Part shown: piece by piece, positions 20,241 to 30,480 of the stretch
Position numbering within the stretch: the first letter of the stretch is position 1
Layout of the letters: each line of letters opens with the position of its first letter
Assembly (NCBI GenBank): GCA_023052935.1
Contig: CM041294.1
Span: 37,409,236 to 37,473,235 of the forward strand
DNA: 64,000 nucleotides
Direction of reading: 5' to 3'
DNA from: Piezodorus guildinii
Taxonomy: Eukaryota; Arthropoda; Insecta; Hemiptera; Pentatomidae
The notes under the pieces: generated by a model
Told to the model about the DNA's origin: nothing
Database searches by the model: none
Seen by the model: the letters and a program-made list of their open reading frames with translations, nothing else
Program-made: the position numbers and the translations under genes

Positions 20241-21012
20241 ATTATAGACGCGGTTGAATATTAAATATCAAAAGTAAAGCCTTATTTGAAGAGAATTAAA
20301 AACGCTATTGAAAATTCAATAATCATAATCTTCCCTAGATATTCAGGCTATTTTACACTCAAAGTTTAATCCTAATTTTAGGAAAATTAGTAGCTTAAAT
20401 ATGGGGGAATATTATATGAAATATTAAATATGAGGAAACCTAGATTAATCAGTCAACTAAAACTATGTCAACCCAATAAACTGAAAGTTACCAGTTACGG
20501 ATTCCAAAATGGTTATTCAGATAGTAGCGTTGAATGCCCTATTTGTAATTCAGCGAACCAGAAGATCTAAATAATTTTTGTTGCAATGCCCTGTTTACTC
20601 TCTGTCCAGAAATAAGTACATGAAAGACATATATTGAAAATATGTCAGACAATGAACTCATAGTACAACTTTTGTTGCAAATAGAAATTAAAAAAAAATT
20701 GAAAATTTATTTTATTATGTAACAGAATGTTTAAAGCTAAGAAATTTGTATCTGTCTATTCAATAATAATTTAAGGACATTACAAAAATAACAATAATTG
20801 AATTTGTTAAACTTTTTAATGATTATTTTATTTGTTTAATATTTATACAGTTACAATTTATTTTGCTTTTATTATGTTTTTTTTTTAAGCGTATTTTGTT
20901 TAGTAAGTTGTAATAGATTTCTTTGATTTATTTTGACTGTTTTGTACAACTCAACTCCATTTGTATGGGCTAGCCCGAAAACAAATAAAGAGATTTATTA
21001 TTTATTTTATTA
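20241..21012 (+). mobile_element. 5'-truncated LINE, 18-bp TSD
   Basis: TTTACCCTACTAAATATT at 20223-20240 recurs at 21013-21030 with one change, on either side of a 772-bp insert. Part of one frame reads ECPICNSAN...FLLQCPVYSLSRNK, recalling the Cys/His-rich C-terminal module (CPxC ... H/x ... CP) of several LINE clades; the frame is broken. The 3' end has AACAAATAAAGAGATTTATT. Clade not assigned. Confidence 0.8.
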
Positions 21013-21051
21013 TTTACCTTACTAAATATTTCTTATATAGTAAGTGAAAGT

Positions 21052-21362
21052 AAAAATAAAATATTTAATTGAGTCTGAGTCTGAACTGAATTTAGTTCTT
21101 CGAGTTCAAAGATACTATAGACATTATTATATTAAATACATATTTTTGAGAACGTATGGTCGACTGTGAAATTGTAACAGGTGAAAATAATCAGGAGCTA
21201 GAAATACATGTCAAACCATATTGATATGTATCTCTTTCGTTTTCTAATTTTTAGTAGCCCTAATGATGGTTCACATGTTTAAGCCGAAAATTAAAATATT
21301 TTTTACCAGAATGAGTTCTGGATATTTACACTTATTTAATTTTTTTTTTTTTTCATTTTCAG
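21052..21362. other. no gene seen; ends in a splice-acceptor tract
   Basis: AT-rich sequence ending in a run of Ts and TTTTCAG just before the candidate exon at 21363. Confidence 0.35.
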
Positions 21363-21484
21363 ATAGTTTATTTCATGGAACCTATCTTTCAATTCATATA
21401 GGCAATCACATGACAATAACTCAGTACATGGAGCTTATTTTTGATAAAATGTTGATAAGGGCTCAACGTCAAGACAAATCGTAA
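21363..21484 (+). CDS. candidate terminal coding exon
   Basis: A strong acceptor (T-run then TTTCATTTTCAG, AG at 21361-21362) opens 39 codons to a TAA at 21482-21484. The translation, SLFHGTYLSIHIGNHMTITQ then YMELIFDKMLIRAQRQDKS, has the balanced composition of real protein, unlike most frames here. The frame is also open through the acceptor. I do not recognise the protein. No AATAAA is seen in the next 100 bp, and an upstream exon with a matching phase (two nucleotides to complete the first codon) was not found. Confidence 0.3.
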
Positions 21485-21558
21485 AGCCTATAAGTATATT
21501 TCGTACCACATAAATTACTCCATCAGGACTAAACTTTTTACGTATATTATTACTAATT

Positions 21559-21774
21559 TAAAAAAAAAATTATTAATTAAGGGGGAAGGAGCGGGTGGCT
21601 GAGTGGGTTAGTGCGCGTTTCTTTAAACGCGTGTTGCCTAGCAAAACATGAAACCAAATAATTAAGAGTTCGCGTCTCAGTACAGGGAGGCTTTAATCTC
21701 AGCATTTAATCTCCGCCCTCATCCTCTTGTCCGAGAACCCCCGTACAGCCTTTAAAAGGCGAGGTGAAAAAAAA
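21559..21774 (+). mobile_element. S4 tRNA-headed SINE, 11-bp direct repeat
   Basis: GGAGCGGGTGGCTGAGTGGG and GTTAGTGCGC resemble a tRNA box A region of the Leu/Ser type; GAGTTCGCGTCTC is a box B-like element; the 3' end is GGCGAGGTG plus A8. TATTACTAATT lies at 21548-21558 and 21775-21785. The only copy of this family in the window. Confidence 0.7.
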
Positions 21775-21785
21775 TATTACTAATT

Positions 21786-23069
21786 CCTAAAACCTATATT
21801 AATGTATGTTTGCCTGATTTACGGAACCTATAAAAAGTACGATTTCGAAAAATAACACCTGTCAATCGCAATTTTTCATAATCATGACTAACTCGCCACA
21901 CGTTTAAAACTGAGACACTTCGAACCAAATTACGTATCTGAACAGGAAAAAATCATGCTCGTATTAATTACGAACAATTTTAAAAGTTCATATACCATTA
22001 AAAAATTAACTTAAGATATGACAGCAATTGCTATTCCTGAAGAAACTCGGTTGTATACTGAAGATGAGTTGGGTGAGAGACCTCCTTAATACTGCTCATT
22101 TACTAATTGTAAATGTTTTCATATGAGTGCGTATATAATAATCAAGATAAAAATAAACCACTGATTTCATATTCAATGTTGTTGTTTTTTGTTTGTATCA
22201 TCGCTTTTAGTATCGATGTTTTTTTACATTGTATTAAATTTTTAAAAAAATAATTATGATGATAGAAGTAATCATCATCAGCGTAATAAACTAATGACCA
22301 AAACAACACCAACAACAAAATAAGGATATTAAATTATACGCGTGAACTCACCGACCGAAGATATGGACAATTTCATTTCAAACTGTATCACCAATAAAAA
22401 CTGTGTTTTTAATAATAATAATAATATAGTTTGTAATCAGATTAAACTATATCCAGGACTAGTCATAATGCTCTGATATGTCAAATAAGTGTTGTTTTAC
22501 ACATTAGGGTAAGCTGGACAACTATTGACAATTTAAAAAATATAAAGAAATAATGTTTTATAAATTTTACTTTAAAATAATTCCGATATAAGGCCAGACT
22601 AAAATAAAGGAACATTAGCTATTGGGTTAGTAACTGTTAAATCAATTTTTTATTCATAATATATTTGCAAAACCTTTTAAGAATTTCAACTAGATTCAAC
22701 TATTTTTAATATAATATTGCTTTGAGGGTGTTAATACCTGTGTGTGATGACATTCTCTGCAACTTATAAAAACAAGGATGTTAAATCAATTAAAAAATTA
22801 ACATTTTGTAGAAAATGTATGCACAAAAATTTATACTGCATTAGGTACTAATACATACCAATTTTAGTACTAAGTAAGTTGGAATATAAATTTAAGTGTA
22901 ATTTCATAAAAATTTATGTTTAAAACCGGCACTTTTGATAGTTTTACCGGCTTCATCATAACTAAATTATCTTGGTTTGTAATGATACCCAAACATGTTT
23001 TATTGCAAGCAATAAAGAATATAGGAATATAATAGAGAAAAATGGCTAAATAAATAAGATAAAACTTAC
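21786..23069. other. no gene seen
   Basis: AT-rich, without a recognisable repeat. It would be intronic on the minus strand if the candidate exon at 23070-23114 is real. Confidence 0.35.
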
Positions 23070-23114
23070 GTGGATGTAAGGGTTGTGTTGAGAGAAGCTG
23101 TACGGATCCATCAT
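23070..23114 (-). CDS. candidate first coding exon (minus strand)
   Basis: On the minus strand an ATG ATG pair begins 15 codons, MMDPYSFSQHNPYIH, that end exactly at a consensus donor CAC|GTAAGT (complement of 23064-23069). The frame is open upstream to a TGA near 23180. The surrounding 23070-23290 stretch is clearly GC- and CpG-richer than its flanks, as expected for a 5' exon. The peptide composition (Tyr, His, Pro, Ser, Gln) recalls the start of some transcription factors, but no family can be named. An alternative, longer minus frame crosses the donor and is probably a shadow. Confidence 0.35.
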
Positions 23115-23299
23115 AACATGTTGGCTGGCGCCTACCGACTGACGCTTCGGTACGACAAGAGGTTCCTCGAGTCCTTTCGTTCATCTTCGGCCATCTTCGG
23201 AACATCCTCAGGAAGTTGTGGGAAACCTATCCTCAGCCGAGAGGTCCTTGTCCAAAAAATTACATCGTACGTGCTTCAAGAATATAAAAACCGTTAGTA

Positions 23300-23989
23300 C
23301 AATATCCTTAAATACTTATGCTTAAACATGTAATGTCCGGAATCAATTCATAACACCGTGACTGGAGAAATAACTGTGCGTGATTATTTTTAAGTCATCA
23401 TACTCAGCTGATATCAATTACATAGATGTAGTTTCTGACTAGCTATAATACAGTTAAGATTATTAGATTAGATCTATGGTTGCCTACAACAAATTTTTAT
23501 GAACCCTTTTTTTCCTATCAGCACAACTACAAGGACCACCTAAAAATCGTGCATATATATAGGGTTCTCATAAATTTCCGTCATATTGCGAGAACAGATA
23601 CTGGACCTTCAGTAGAAAACAAAAGTGCATATGAACTATATTCAGATTATCGATAATTCAGATAGGGAGGAACAAACAAAAATTGAGTTCTTTGCTGTTA
23701 TGCATTGAGTTTTTATCAGAAAAACTCAAATATATATTTAGATTACATTAGATTAAGATTTTTTATTTTTCAATATTTTACAAATGGCCACATGCCACAA
23801 ACTTTATACATGATGTGGTAATTGCACTAATTACATGTTACTTTAACGTGATATGTACAGTAGGGATTAGTGGTAATTGTAGCCTATGTTAAATTTAGAA
23901 CAGTAGGAAAAATCTGAAAACAGAAACCAAAAAAAATTAAGTACAAACAAAATAATTAAAGTTAAAAACAGACAAATCATAGCAAAACA
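23300..23989. other. no gene seen
   Basis: AT-rich; no repeat family or coding segment recognised. Confidence 0.35.
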
Positions 23990-24312
23990 TTCTAGTGCGG
24001 ACAACGAACGACTTTCACTTATCTCCGTTTTTAGAATCGATTAAAAAACAAAAACATTCATTAAAAATAATATGTTTTCAGTTTTTTCTTTAGTTGGGTA
24101 TCGAATTGATTCAATTTATATATTTACCTGTTTTTCATCAGTGGTAAAAAGAATATATATTTATTTTTATAGAATTAACAAAATTAAAGGTACTTTAGAA
24201 TAAGAAAATATCGGCATTTAAGCCTTGTCAGACTATTTTAATCAAAATGAAATCTACATGATATTAAAGTCTATTGAATTTTACATTGATATTGGGGAAA
24301 TTGTAATACATT
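23990..24312 (+). mobile_element. family A copy, internally deleted and 3'-truncated
   Basis: Left end TCTAGTGCGGACAACGAACG, then a jump to GTTGGGTATCGAATTGATTC and AATATCGGCATTTAAGCC. The sequence between the left end and the middle is missing and the right terminus is absent. Confidence 0.75.
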
Positions 24313-24339
24313 AGCCAAAATTAAATATATGTAAAAAAT

Positions 24340-24545
24340 ACAAAAAAAAAAACAGAAAAAAAAAACAACCCAACCAATGAAGGGTCTTGTCCGCGATATC
24401 CAAAACATTCAATAAATCTTAATCTATAACAAACCTAAAACAACAACTCCACTTAAAGAGTAACTTTAAAAAGTATGAGACAATAAACATGGGCTCAGTA
24501 CATATAGAGATTCGTATTGTTTCTAGGAGAACGGCCTATATGTAA
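24340..24545 (-). mobile_element. S2 SINE 3' fragment split by a 100-bp insert
   Basis: An A-rich run (poly-T tail on the SINE strand), CCAATGAAGGGTCTTG, then after 24489 GGCTCAGTACATATAGAGAT and GTTTCTAGGAGAACGGCC, matching the S2 3' end. The intervening 24390-24489 is a separate sequence that also occurs at 24921-25017. Confidence 0.7.
24390..24489 (+). repeat. direct repeat, copy 1 (inside S2)
   Basis: Begins TCCGCGATATCCAAAACATT and ends TATGAGACAATAAACAT. About 93% identical by eye to 24921-25017. It interrupts the S2 fragment cleanly. Confidence 0.85.
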
Positions 24546-24920
24546 TAAATTAAAATTAAAATTACAGTGCAATTGTATGAAAAAATATACAAAAAGGGAG
24601 AAATAATTGAAAATATAAAATTTATAAATTAAACAAACTAACTTAACAACACATGTTTCGTTTTTTTGTGAGTATAGGGTTTGAGAGAATCTGTTTTGTA
24701 ATTAGCGATTTTTTTCATTAATAGATTTTCAGCGGGCGTTGAAAAGTATTGGAACATAGAGAATATTTTAGGATAGCAGTGGTAATTTTCAAGTATTGTC
24801 ATAGATATGTTTTTTATAATTAGTAATTTCCAGTTTCCTATAATTGGTCAAGCAAATTTTCATCTTACGTTTTAGGCCTTCACCCGGAAATTTAAAACTT
24901 CTGTTTGATTATATCTACAG

Positions 24921-25017
24921 TCCGCGATATCCAAAACATTCAATAAATCTTAATTTGTAACAAACCTAAAACAACAACTCCACTCTAAGAGTAACTTTGA
25001 AAAATATGAGACAATAA
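24921..25017 (+). repeat. direct repeat, copy 2
   Basis: Same 97-bp unit, from TCCGCGATATCC to GAGACAATAACAAT, about 430 bp downstream of copy 1 and not inside a recognised element. Confidence 0.85.
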
Positions 25018-25282
25018 CAATAAAAATAACTGATTTTTTAACAAAAAAAAAATCGAGTATAAAATATATGTATAAGGTACACATCCAAAGGAAGAAAAGT
25101 ATTGGAAGACTGCTTTAAGAAGTTTAATCCTTTTAAGGAAAACAACTGTAATTCCTTAAAACTATGGTTGTTTACTGATTTGATAAATTTTATATCTGAT
25201 TATGGATAAATTTTAAATAATCTTTCAGGACAATAGGGAGTAAAAATTAAAGTATCTTAAGAATAAACGTTCTATTTTTTTG
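25018..25282. other. no gene seen
   Basis: AT-rich sequence without recognised features. Confidence 0.3.
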
Positions 25283-25582
25283 AAAAAAAAAAAAAAAAAT
25301 TCCGTGGCGCGACAGGCCGTGCAGGGCCTGGACCTCGCGGTGTAATCTCCTGGGAGTTTACACTCGCGTTTCACGATGCAATTTATAGTGTAGGGTCAAT
25401 CACTCCCTGAGCCTAATTTTTGTGAGTGGCCACCATTTGGCTGAGAGGTCTCACATACCCGGAGGAGAGGCTGTGAGTGAATCCCCATTCTATTACATCC
25501 TTATAAAAGCCCCGCCGGGACTGGAATTCGAACTCGTAACCTGTAGCATGAGAGACTAGCGCTCTAGCCACGGGCTCCCCCC
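25283..25582 (-). mobile_element. S3 tRNA-headed SINE
   Basis: Read right to left: GGGGGGAGCCCGTGGCTAGA, GCGCTAGTCTCTCATGCTAC (tRNA-like), box B GAGTTCGAATTCC, then AATGGGGATTCACTCACAGC and GTGTAAACTCCCAGGAGATT. The left end has 17 As on the + strand, so the SINE strand ends in poly-T, whereas the copy at 63.5 kb ends in poly-A. Confidence 0.85.
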
Positions 25583-26857
25583 TTTCATATTAAAAATGAT
25601 GAGATATGTATTAAAAAGCACTTTATTAAACTTTTAATATTATTGGATCTATGGAGAGTTGAATTTAAATTTGATATAGCACAGTCTACCCATTTTACAC
25701 AAAAATATAATTTTACAAAATGTTTAATATCAATTAAAACGCAAAACTATATTCAACATTTATTAGACAAATTTATCAAGAATTTCACTTACTATAAAAT
25801 CACAAAATTTACATAACTACTAAATAATACATTTAAAGATAAAACGTATTTCAGAATTACTAACTTATGTCTTTTGAAGAGATGAGCGGGGAGAAGTACA
25901 GCAGCTGGAGTGGGGGGCAACGAAGAAGCAGTGATGTGGTAGTGATTGAGGTAGCTGTTGAGTTGCAGAAAAAAAAAAATATAGAGAAATGAGAGAACTT
26001 CTTCTCTTGCCTTTTTTATAGAGTTATCCCTTCCAAGTCTCTTCCCCGGTTTTCGATTGGCTGAAGAGAATCAAACGGAGTGACATCTAAAGGGAAAATT
26101 ATGCATTGATTTGATTTCGCGAAATAAATCCGCGGTTTCATTGTCGGCTTCTTCTGAAAAAGAGTCGGTGACATGAGAAGCTAATCTCTTAATTCCTCTG
26201 ATCTATGAGGTGTTTCTGCTGCCTTCCTTCGTTTATCCATAGAATACTTTTGTTATAAAATTAAAATAGTTAATAAAATATAAATTAATCCTTATTATGG
26301 TATGGTCAACATACCATACCGTTATTATATATAAATATATATTCTAAGGATTATAAATAAGGGTTATCTTAGGACTACAAGAAAAGCTTTATCACAGATA
26401 TATTTATATGTTTCCAGAGGTATAACTATGGAAAAATGTTATTCATTGTTCCTTAAACTATCCCTTACTTGCAAATACATAGATTTCTAGAAAGTAGAAG
26501 GCACTGAATGAACATGAGACAAGATTAAGAAAATAAGTAAATTATCGCTTTCTTTGGTTTCCTAGGAAAGCAATCAAATATTGAGTCATTAGCTCCTCTC
26601 GAACAATACAATGCACTTATAACGGATCCATAAATTATAGAAATAATTTAATAAGAGCTCACCGAAATGGGGTCCTGTTACTTGAAACGTTATAGTCTGG
26701 TAATTGCTACTATTTCTCTCTTGTTACCTTTATCTGATCTCAGTCCGCGCATTTCTTACGTCTTCTATTTTATAAACAATATCCCAACTAATATAGCTCA
26801 ATTAAGATTCGTACAGTTAAAGAATAGTCATTAACCATTTGATTATAAAATATAAAA
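25583..26857. other. no gene seen
   Basis: AT-rich with a GC-richer patch at 25880-26230 that has no open frame of interest. A small hairpin (GGTATGGT / ACCATACC) lies near 26300. Confidence 0.35.
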
Positions 26858-26885
26858 ATCTGGTGCGGGCAACACAAGTCTTTCA

Positions 26886-27008
26886 GGTCACTTTATGCTA
26901 CTGTGACTAATCGGACGATGCTGCAGGGCCGAAGGACCGCATAAATAAGTATTTTTCATTCCCATTAAAAAATCCTAAGACCACCTGCAGGTTTGAACCC
27001 GTGACCTT
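26886..27008 (-). mobile_element. S1 SINE fragment, internally deleted
   Basis: Contains GTCACTTTATGCTACTGTGA, then jumps from GATGCTGCAG to GGCCGAAGGACCGCATAA, and ends at the box B (GTTTGAACCC). The tRNA head and the middle are missing. Confidence 0.85.
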
Positions 27009-27160
27009 AAATAATTAAATTGAATTTCTATAGAAAAATTTTATTAAATAATTTATTATATTATTATCTAAAATAATCTGTAGTTTATCGGCTTTTCGTC
27101 ACTCTTCATCAAATCCTTAGCTTTTCGACGGTTTATTATACCTCTATATTAATATTCTTA

Positions 27161-27168
27161 TATATATA

Positions 27169-27208
<40 letters not shown>

Positions 27209-27218
27209 ATATATATAT
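27161..27218. repeat. (TA)n microsatellite
   Basis: Imperfect TATATA tract inside the family A copy. Confidence 0.9.
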
Positions 27219-28076
27219 TGCTCTTTTCTCTTTAGTTGGATATCGAATTCATTCAATCCACATATTTGCCCATTTTTTATCAATGCTAACAAGATAATAT
27301 GGTAATTTTTTTCAAATCTACATGATTATATTATATGGTACTTCTATTAAAAAATCTATTATCTAAAACAATCAGTTAGTTTTATCGGCTTTTCATCACC
27401 TATTAACTTTTATTACCTTGTGCATAAGATAATATGCTTTCTAAAATCTTTGGCTTTCCAACGGTATATTATACATCCAAATTACTGTTTTTATGTTCAA
27501 AAACACAAGAAATTGCATAAAAAAATATGTTTCCTCTTTTATCCTTTAGTCAGTTATCAAATTCGTTCAAATTGAATATTTAGCCATTCTTAATCAATGC
27601 AAACAAGATAATATGGTTAATTTATTCAAATTTATAAAATTAAAGGGACTTCAGGGGAAAAACATTTAAACTATCGGCATTTAAGACCAGGTAGACTATT
27701 TCAATCAGAATTAAATCTATATTATATTAAAGCCTATTTAATTTTACATCGATATAGCGATTTTAATCAAAATCGTAAAAAGGTGCAAAACTCATGGTAT
27801 AAAGTGTCTCTTCTGGTTGTCTGATTTTGATAAAAAAAAGGTTCTGTACCATCTCGGGTTTATATTTGTCTCAAATATGAAATTTAAGTTTTCATTTGGA
27901 ATCAGGAGACCCTAAAACGTGTATTTCCGTCGAAAACTGGAATTTGAAAATTTTCAGGATCGCAATACTTTCCCTTACTACATATTTCATATATAGGTAA
28001 AGTGAAAGTCAAAATAAAAAGTTTTCCATTTTATTATAAAATTTACAATATTTTTGAGTTTGTTTTAATTATTGAA

Positions 28077-28306
28077 ATGGGGAGCGGCGTGGTCTAGTGG
28101 ATAGAGCACTAGTCTATTGATTCTCCGGATCCTGGATTGTAATCTCTGCTCTGGCAGAATATTATTTATTCTGTTAATTCAGCCAGGGGACGATCCTAGG
28201 GTATCCAGACCCTCCTGCTGCAGACCCAGCCTCTATAAAGCGGGTACCCTGTGGGCCAGACCCTCTTACTGAGCACCACTATTTTCACATCGTTGTGTTT
28301 TTTATC
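28077..28306 (+). mobile_element. S2 SINE with a different 3' end, 9-bp TSD
   Basis: The head GGGAGCGGCGTGGTCTAGTG and body (TATTTATTCTGTTAATTCAG, then CCTCCTGCTGCAGACCCAGC) are S2, but after GGGTACCC the usual 3' part is replaced by GGGCCAGACCCTCTTACTGA and a T-rich end. ATTATTGAA flanks at 28068-28076 and 28307-28315, so the chimeric form was itself mobilised. Confidence 0.85.
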
Positions 28307-28315
28307 ATTATTGAA

Positions 28316-29139
28316 TAAAAAAGCTAATATTTACAAAAACAAAACAAGTGAACGCACTTGTTCAAAATAGCGTCCAACGATGGTGGATTACCTACCTCCG
28401 ACTTAGTTTTTTGGTCACTGTCTTTAAGCATTTTTATTAATCTTGATATAATTGGGCTTTTATTTAAGCTGAATAGTCAGAGAGTATGAAGCATAGGATA
28501 ATAAAAAAAATTCTCTCACTGTCAGAAATAATTTCCACTATAGTCAACTTAGAGACGTTCCCACTAAACTTGAGATATTATTATTAATATAACCGCCAAT
28601 ACTGTCGAGAAAAACTTCAGATAAAATATTTAGAGCACTTATTCTTCTTTAAGAATCAATAGTAAGTTTTAAAATATTCAAAATGGGTTGTTAGAAAATT
28701 TAAGGAATGAGTTGTGAGGTAGGGACATGGATCCTTGCAGTAAGTGATGAGCAAATACTCAAAAAAAAAAACAATGCTCGCTGCTGATGATTACTAAATC
28801 TACTCAGCTTTCCTCCTGATTACTTTATATTTTCCTCTGTAATCAAAATTTTCGTACCTTTGAGTACTTGATTACTTTTTTATATATTAGTTGGCCAGAA
28901 TAGATTATATTATCTACATCTACTGGTTTCATCGATATTGAGGTAATATTAATAATTTCTGTAAGCAATCTTTTCTTTCATATTATTGATTATTTTAAAC
29001 TTTTCATAAAAAATTGATAAGGGTAAATTATTATTATTAAGATATAACGGGCTTATAGATTATTGTAAACTCTTCGGATGAAATCGATATAGGGGCCTAT
29101 TATTATGTTTTTTTACTCTTGGAATAAAACCTTACCATT
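28316..29139. other. no gene seen
   Basis: AT-rich sequence leading into a tandem repeat; no coding segment recognised. Confidence 0.35.
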
Positions 29140-29430
29140 TTATTTAAACTTTTTCGTATTTACTAGATAGGCTCAGTAGCTGGGTTACCAAGGGTTCGTT
29201 ACCGATTATACGCGCTCGCACAAGAATAGGTTTATTTTAAAATTTTCTTATTTATTCGATAACAGGCTAGGTAGCTGCGTTCCCAAGGGTTCGTTACCGA
29301 TTTTACTATTAATTTTTATCGCGCTCGACAATAATAGGTTTATTTTAACTTTTTCGTATTTATTCGATACCAGGCTCGGTAGCTGCGTAACCAAGGATTC
29401 GTTACCGATTATACTATCATATATCAGTGC
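29140..29430. repeat. three-unit minisatellite (about 105 bp)
   Basis: Three tandem units share TTTTCGTATTTATTCGATA, GGCTCGGTAGCTGCGT, CCAAGGGTTCGTTACCGATT and AATAGGTTTATTTTAA. The first unit lacks about 15 bp (ACTATTAATTTTTATC) and the last is cut after the GTTACCGATTATACTAT block. The units are markedly more CpG-containing than the flanks. Confidence 0.9.
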
Positions 29431-29729
29431 GTTTTCAAGGGATAATTATTTCCTTTTTTTTTTTTTTTTTTTTACTTAAATTAGGCGATACAAAAAAAGG
29501 ACATATGAATCTTCAACCTGGCTCACATTGTCATCACAACCTAAATGTATATATTTAATTAAATAAAATTTAATGAATCCATTGTAGCCAACGGTATCAA
29601 GGCATTGGCAAAAAGTTTATATTTTACAATGGATAAATTTCAATGTTTATAAATATTTTATAGAAAATCTTTTAAAATTAAAATGTTAACCCATTAAAAG
29701 ATTTCGCTTTACTTTATATTTTCTTTTAA

Positions 29730-30480
29730 ATCACAGAATTGGTTTTTCATTTTTTACACTAATAAAATCTTCATAAAAATTAGAGGAACAATGGTTTTCA
29801 AGATATTGCACTAAATAATGTTGCGGATCAGTGATTCCTTGTTTATGGAAACAAAATATGTTTGTTTGATAAAATGTGTCTGTTAGGTGTCTATCACCAC
29901 TCAAACCAATGCTCATTACATATGCTTTAAAGTTGTCACTAATAAAATATACATAAAAATTATAGGAAGACTGGATTTCAAGATATTGCCCTAAATAATA
30001 TTACAGATCAGTGATTTCTTGTTTATGGAAACAAAATATGGCTTGATAGTATGTATTTTTTAGATGTCTATCACCACTCGAATCAATGCCAATTAAAACT
30101 TTATAAAGTAATTTATAATCATTATCTTAGTAAGAAGAGTGGTTTCGGGATATTTACCTACATAATGCTACGAATCAGAGATTCCTCATATATTGGAAAC
30201 AAAATGTGAATCTTTGATAAAATATGTTTCTGTAACTATTAACTTTGCAGATGTCTATCAACACTCAAATCGAAGCTCATTACATCGCTTTAAAGTAGTT
30301 TTTTATAAGTATCTTGATAGGCAGAGCTGTTTCTAGGATTTTAGTTAAAATAATATAACAAATCATGATTTCTCATTTCTTTGAAACAAAATGGGTTACT
30401 TCAATACAATGTACCTCAGCAACTGTTAGATACACAATTGTCCATAACCACTCAAATCAAAGCTCATTACATACGCAAAA
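29730..30480 (-). repeat. decayed four-unit tandem array (about 185 bp) with one intact frame
   Basis: Four diverged units share GGAAACAAAATRTG, GATCAGTGATT, the CACCACTCAAAYCAATGC block and ATTACAT, beginning near 29730, 29938, 30115 and 30300. On the minus strand the unit at 29731-29916 is open for 61 codons (MSIGLSGDRHLTDTFYQTNI ... FCFHKQGITDPQHYLVQYLE). The next unit reads SGDRHLKNTYYQ and FCFHKQEITD with one stop, and the outer two share only MSFDLS and short words. It may be a decaying coding repeat or a satellite that is open by chance. Confidence 0.7.

Larger units (their letters stand above)
18716..21051 (+). mobile_element. family A copy with two nested LINEs
   Basis: Left terminus ATCTGGTACGCGGAATACAC at 18716, right terminus TATATAGTAAGTGAAAGT ending at 21051. 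Two insertions (19057-19784 and 20241-21012), each with its own target-site duplication, account for the extra length; without them the copy is about 810 bp, matching the others. Confidence 0.85.
26858..28009 (+). mobile_element. family A copy with internal duplication and S1 fragment
   Basis: Left end ATCTGGTGCGGGCAACACAA, right end with hairpin CATATTTCATATATAG and GTAAAGTGAAAGT. About 320 bp of the interior (TCTATTATCTAAAACAATCA to the AATGC-AAC-AAGATAATATGG block) is present twice in tandem, near 27020-27345 and 27346-27640. An S1 fragment and a (TA)n block add to the length. Confidence 0.85.
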
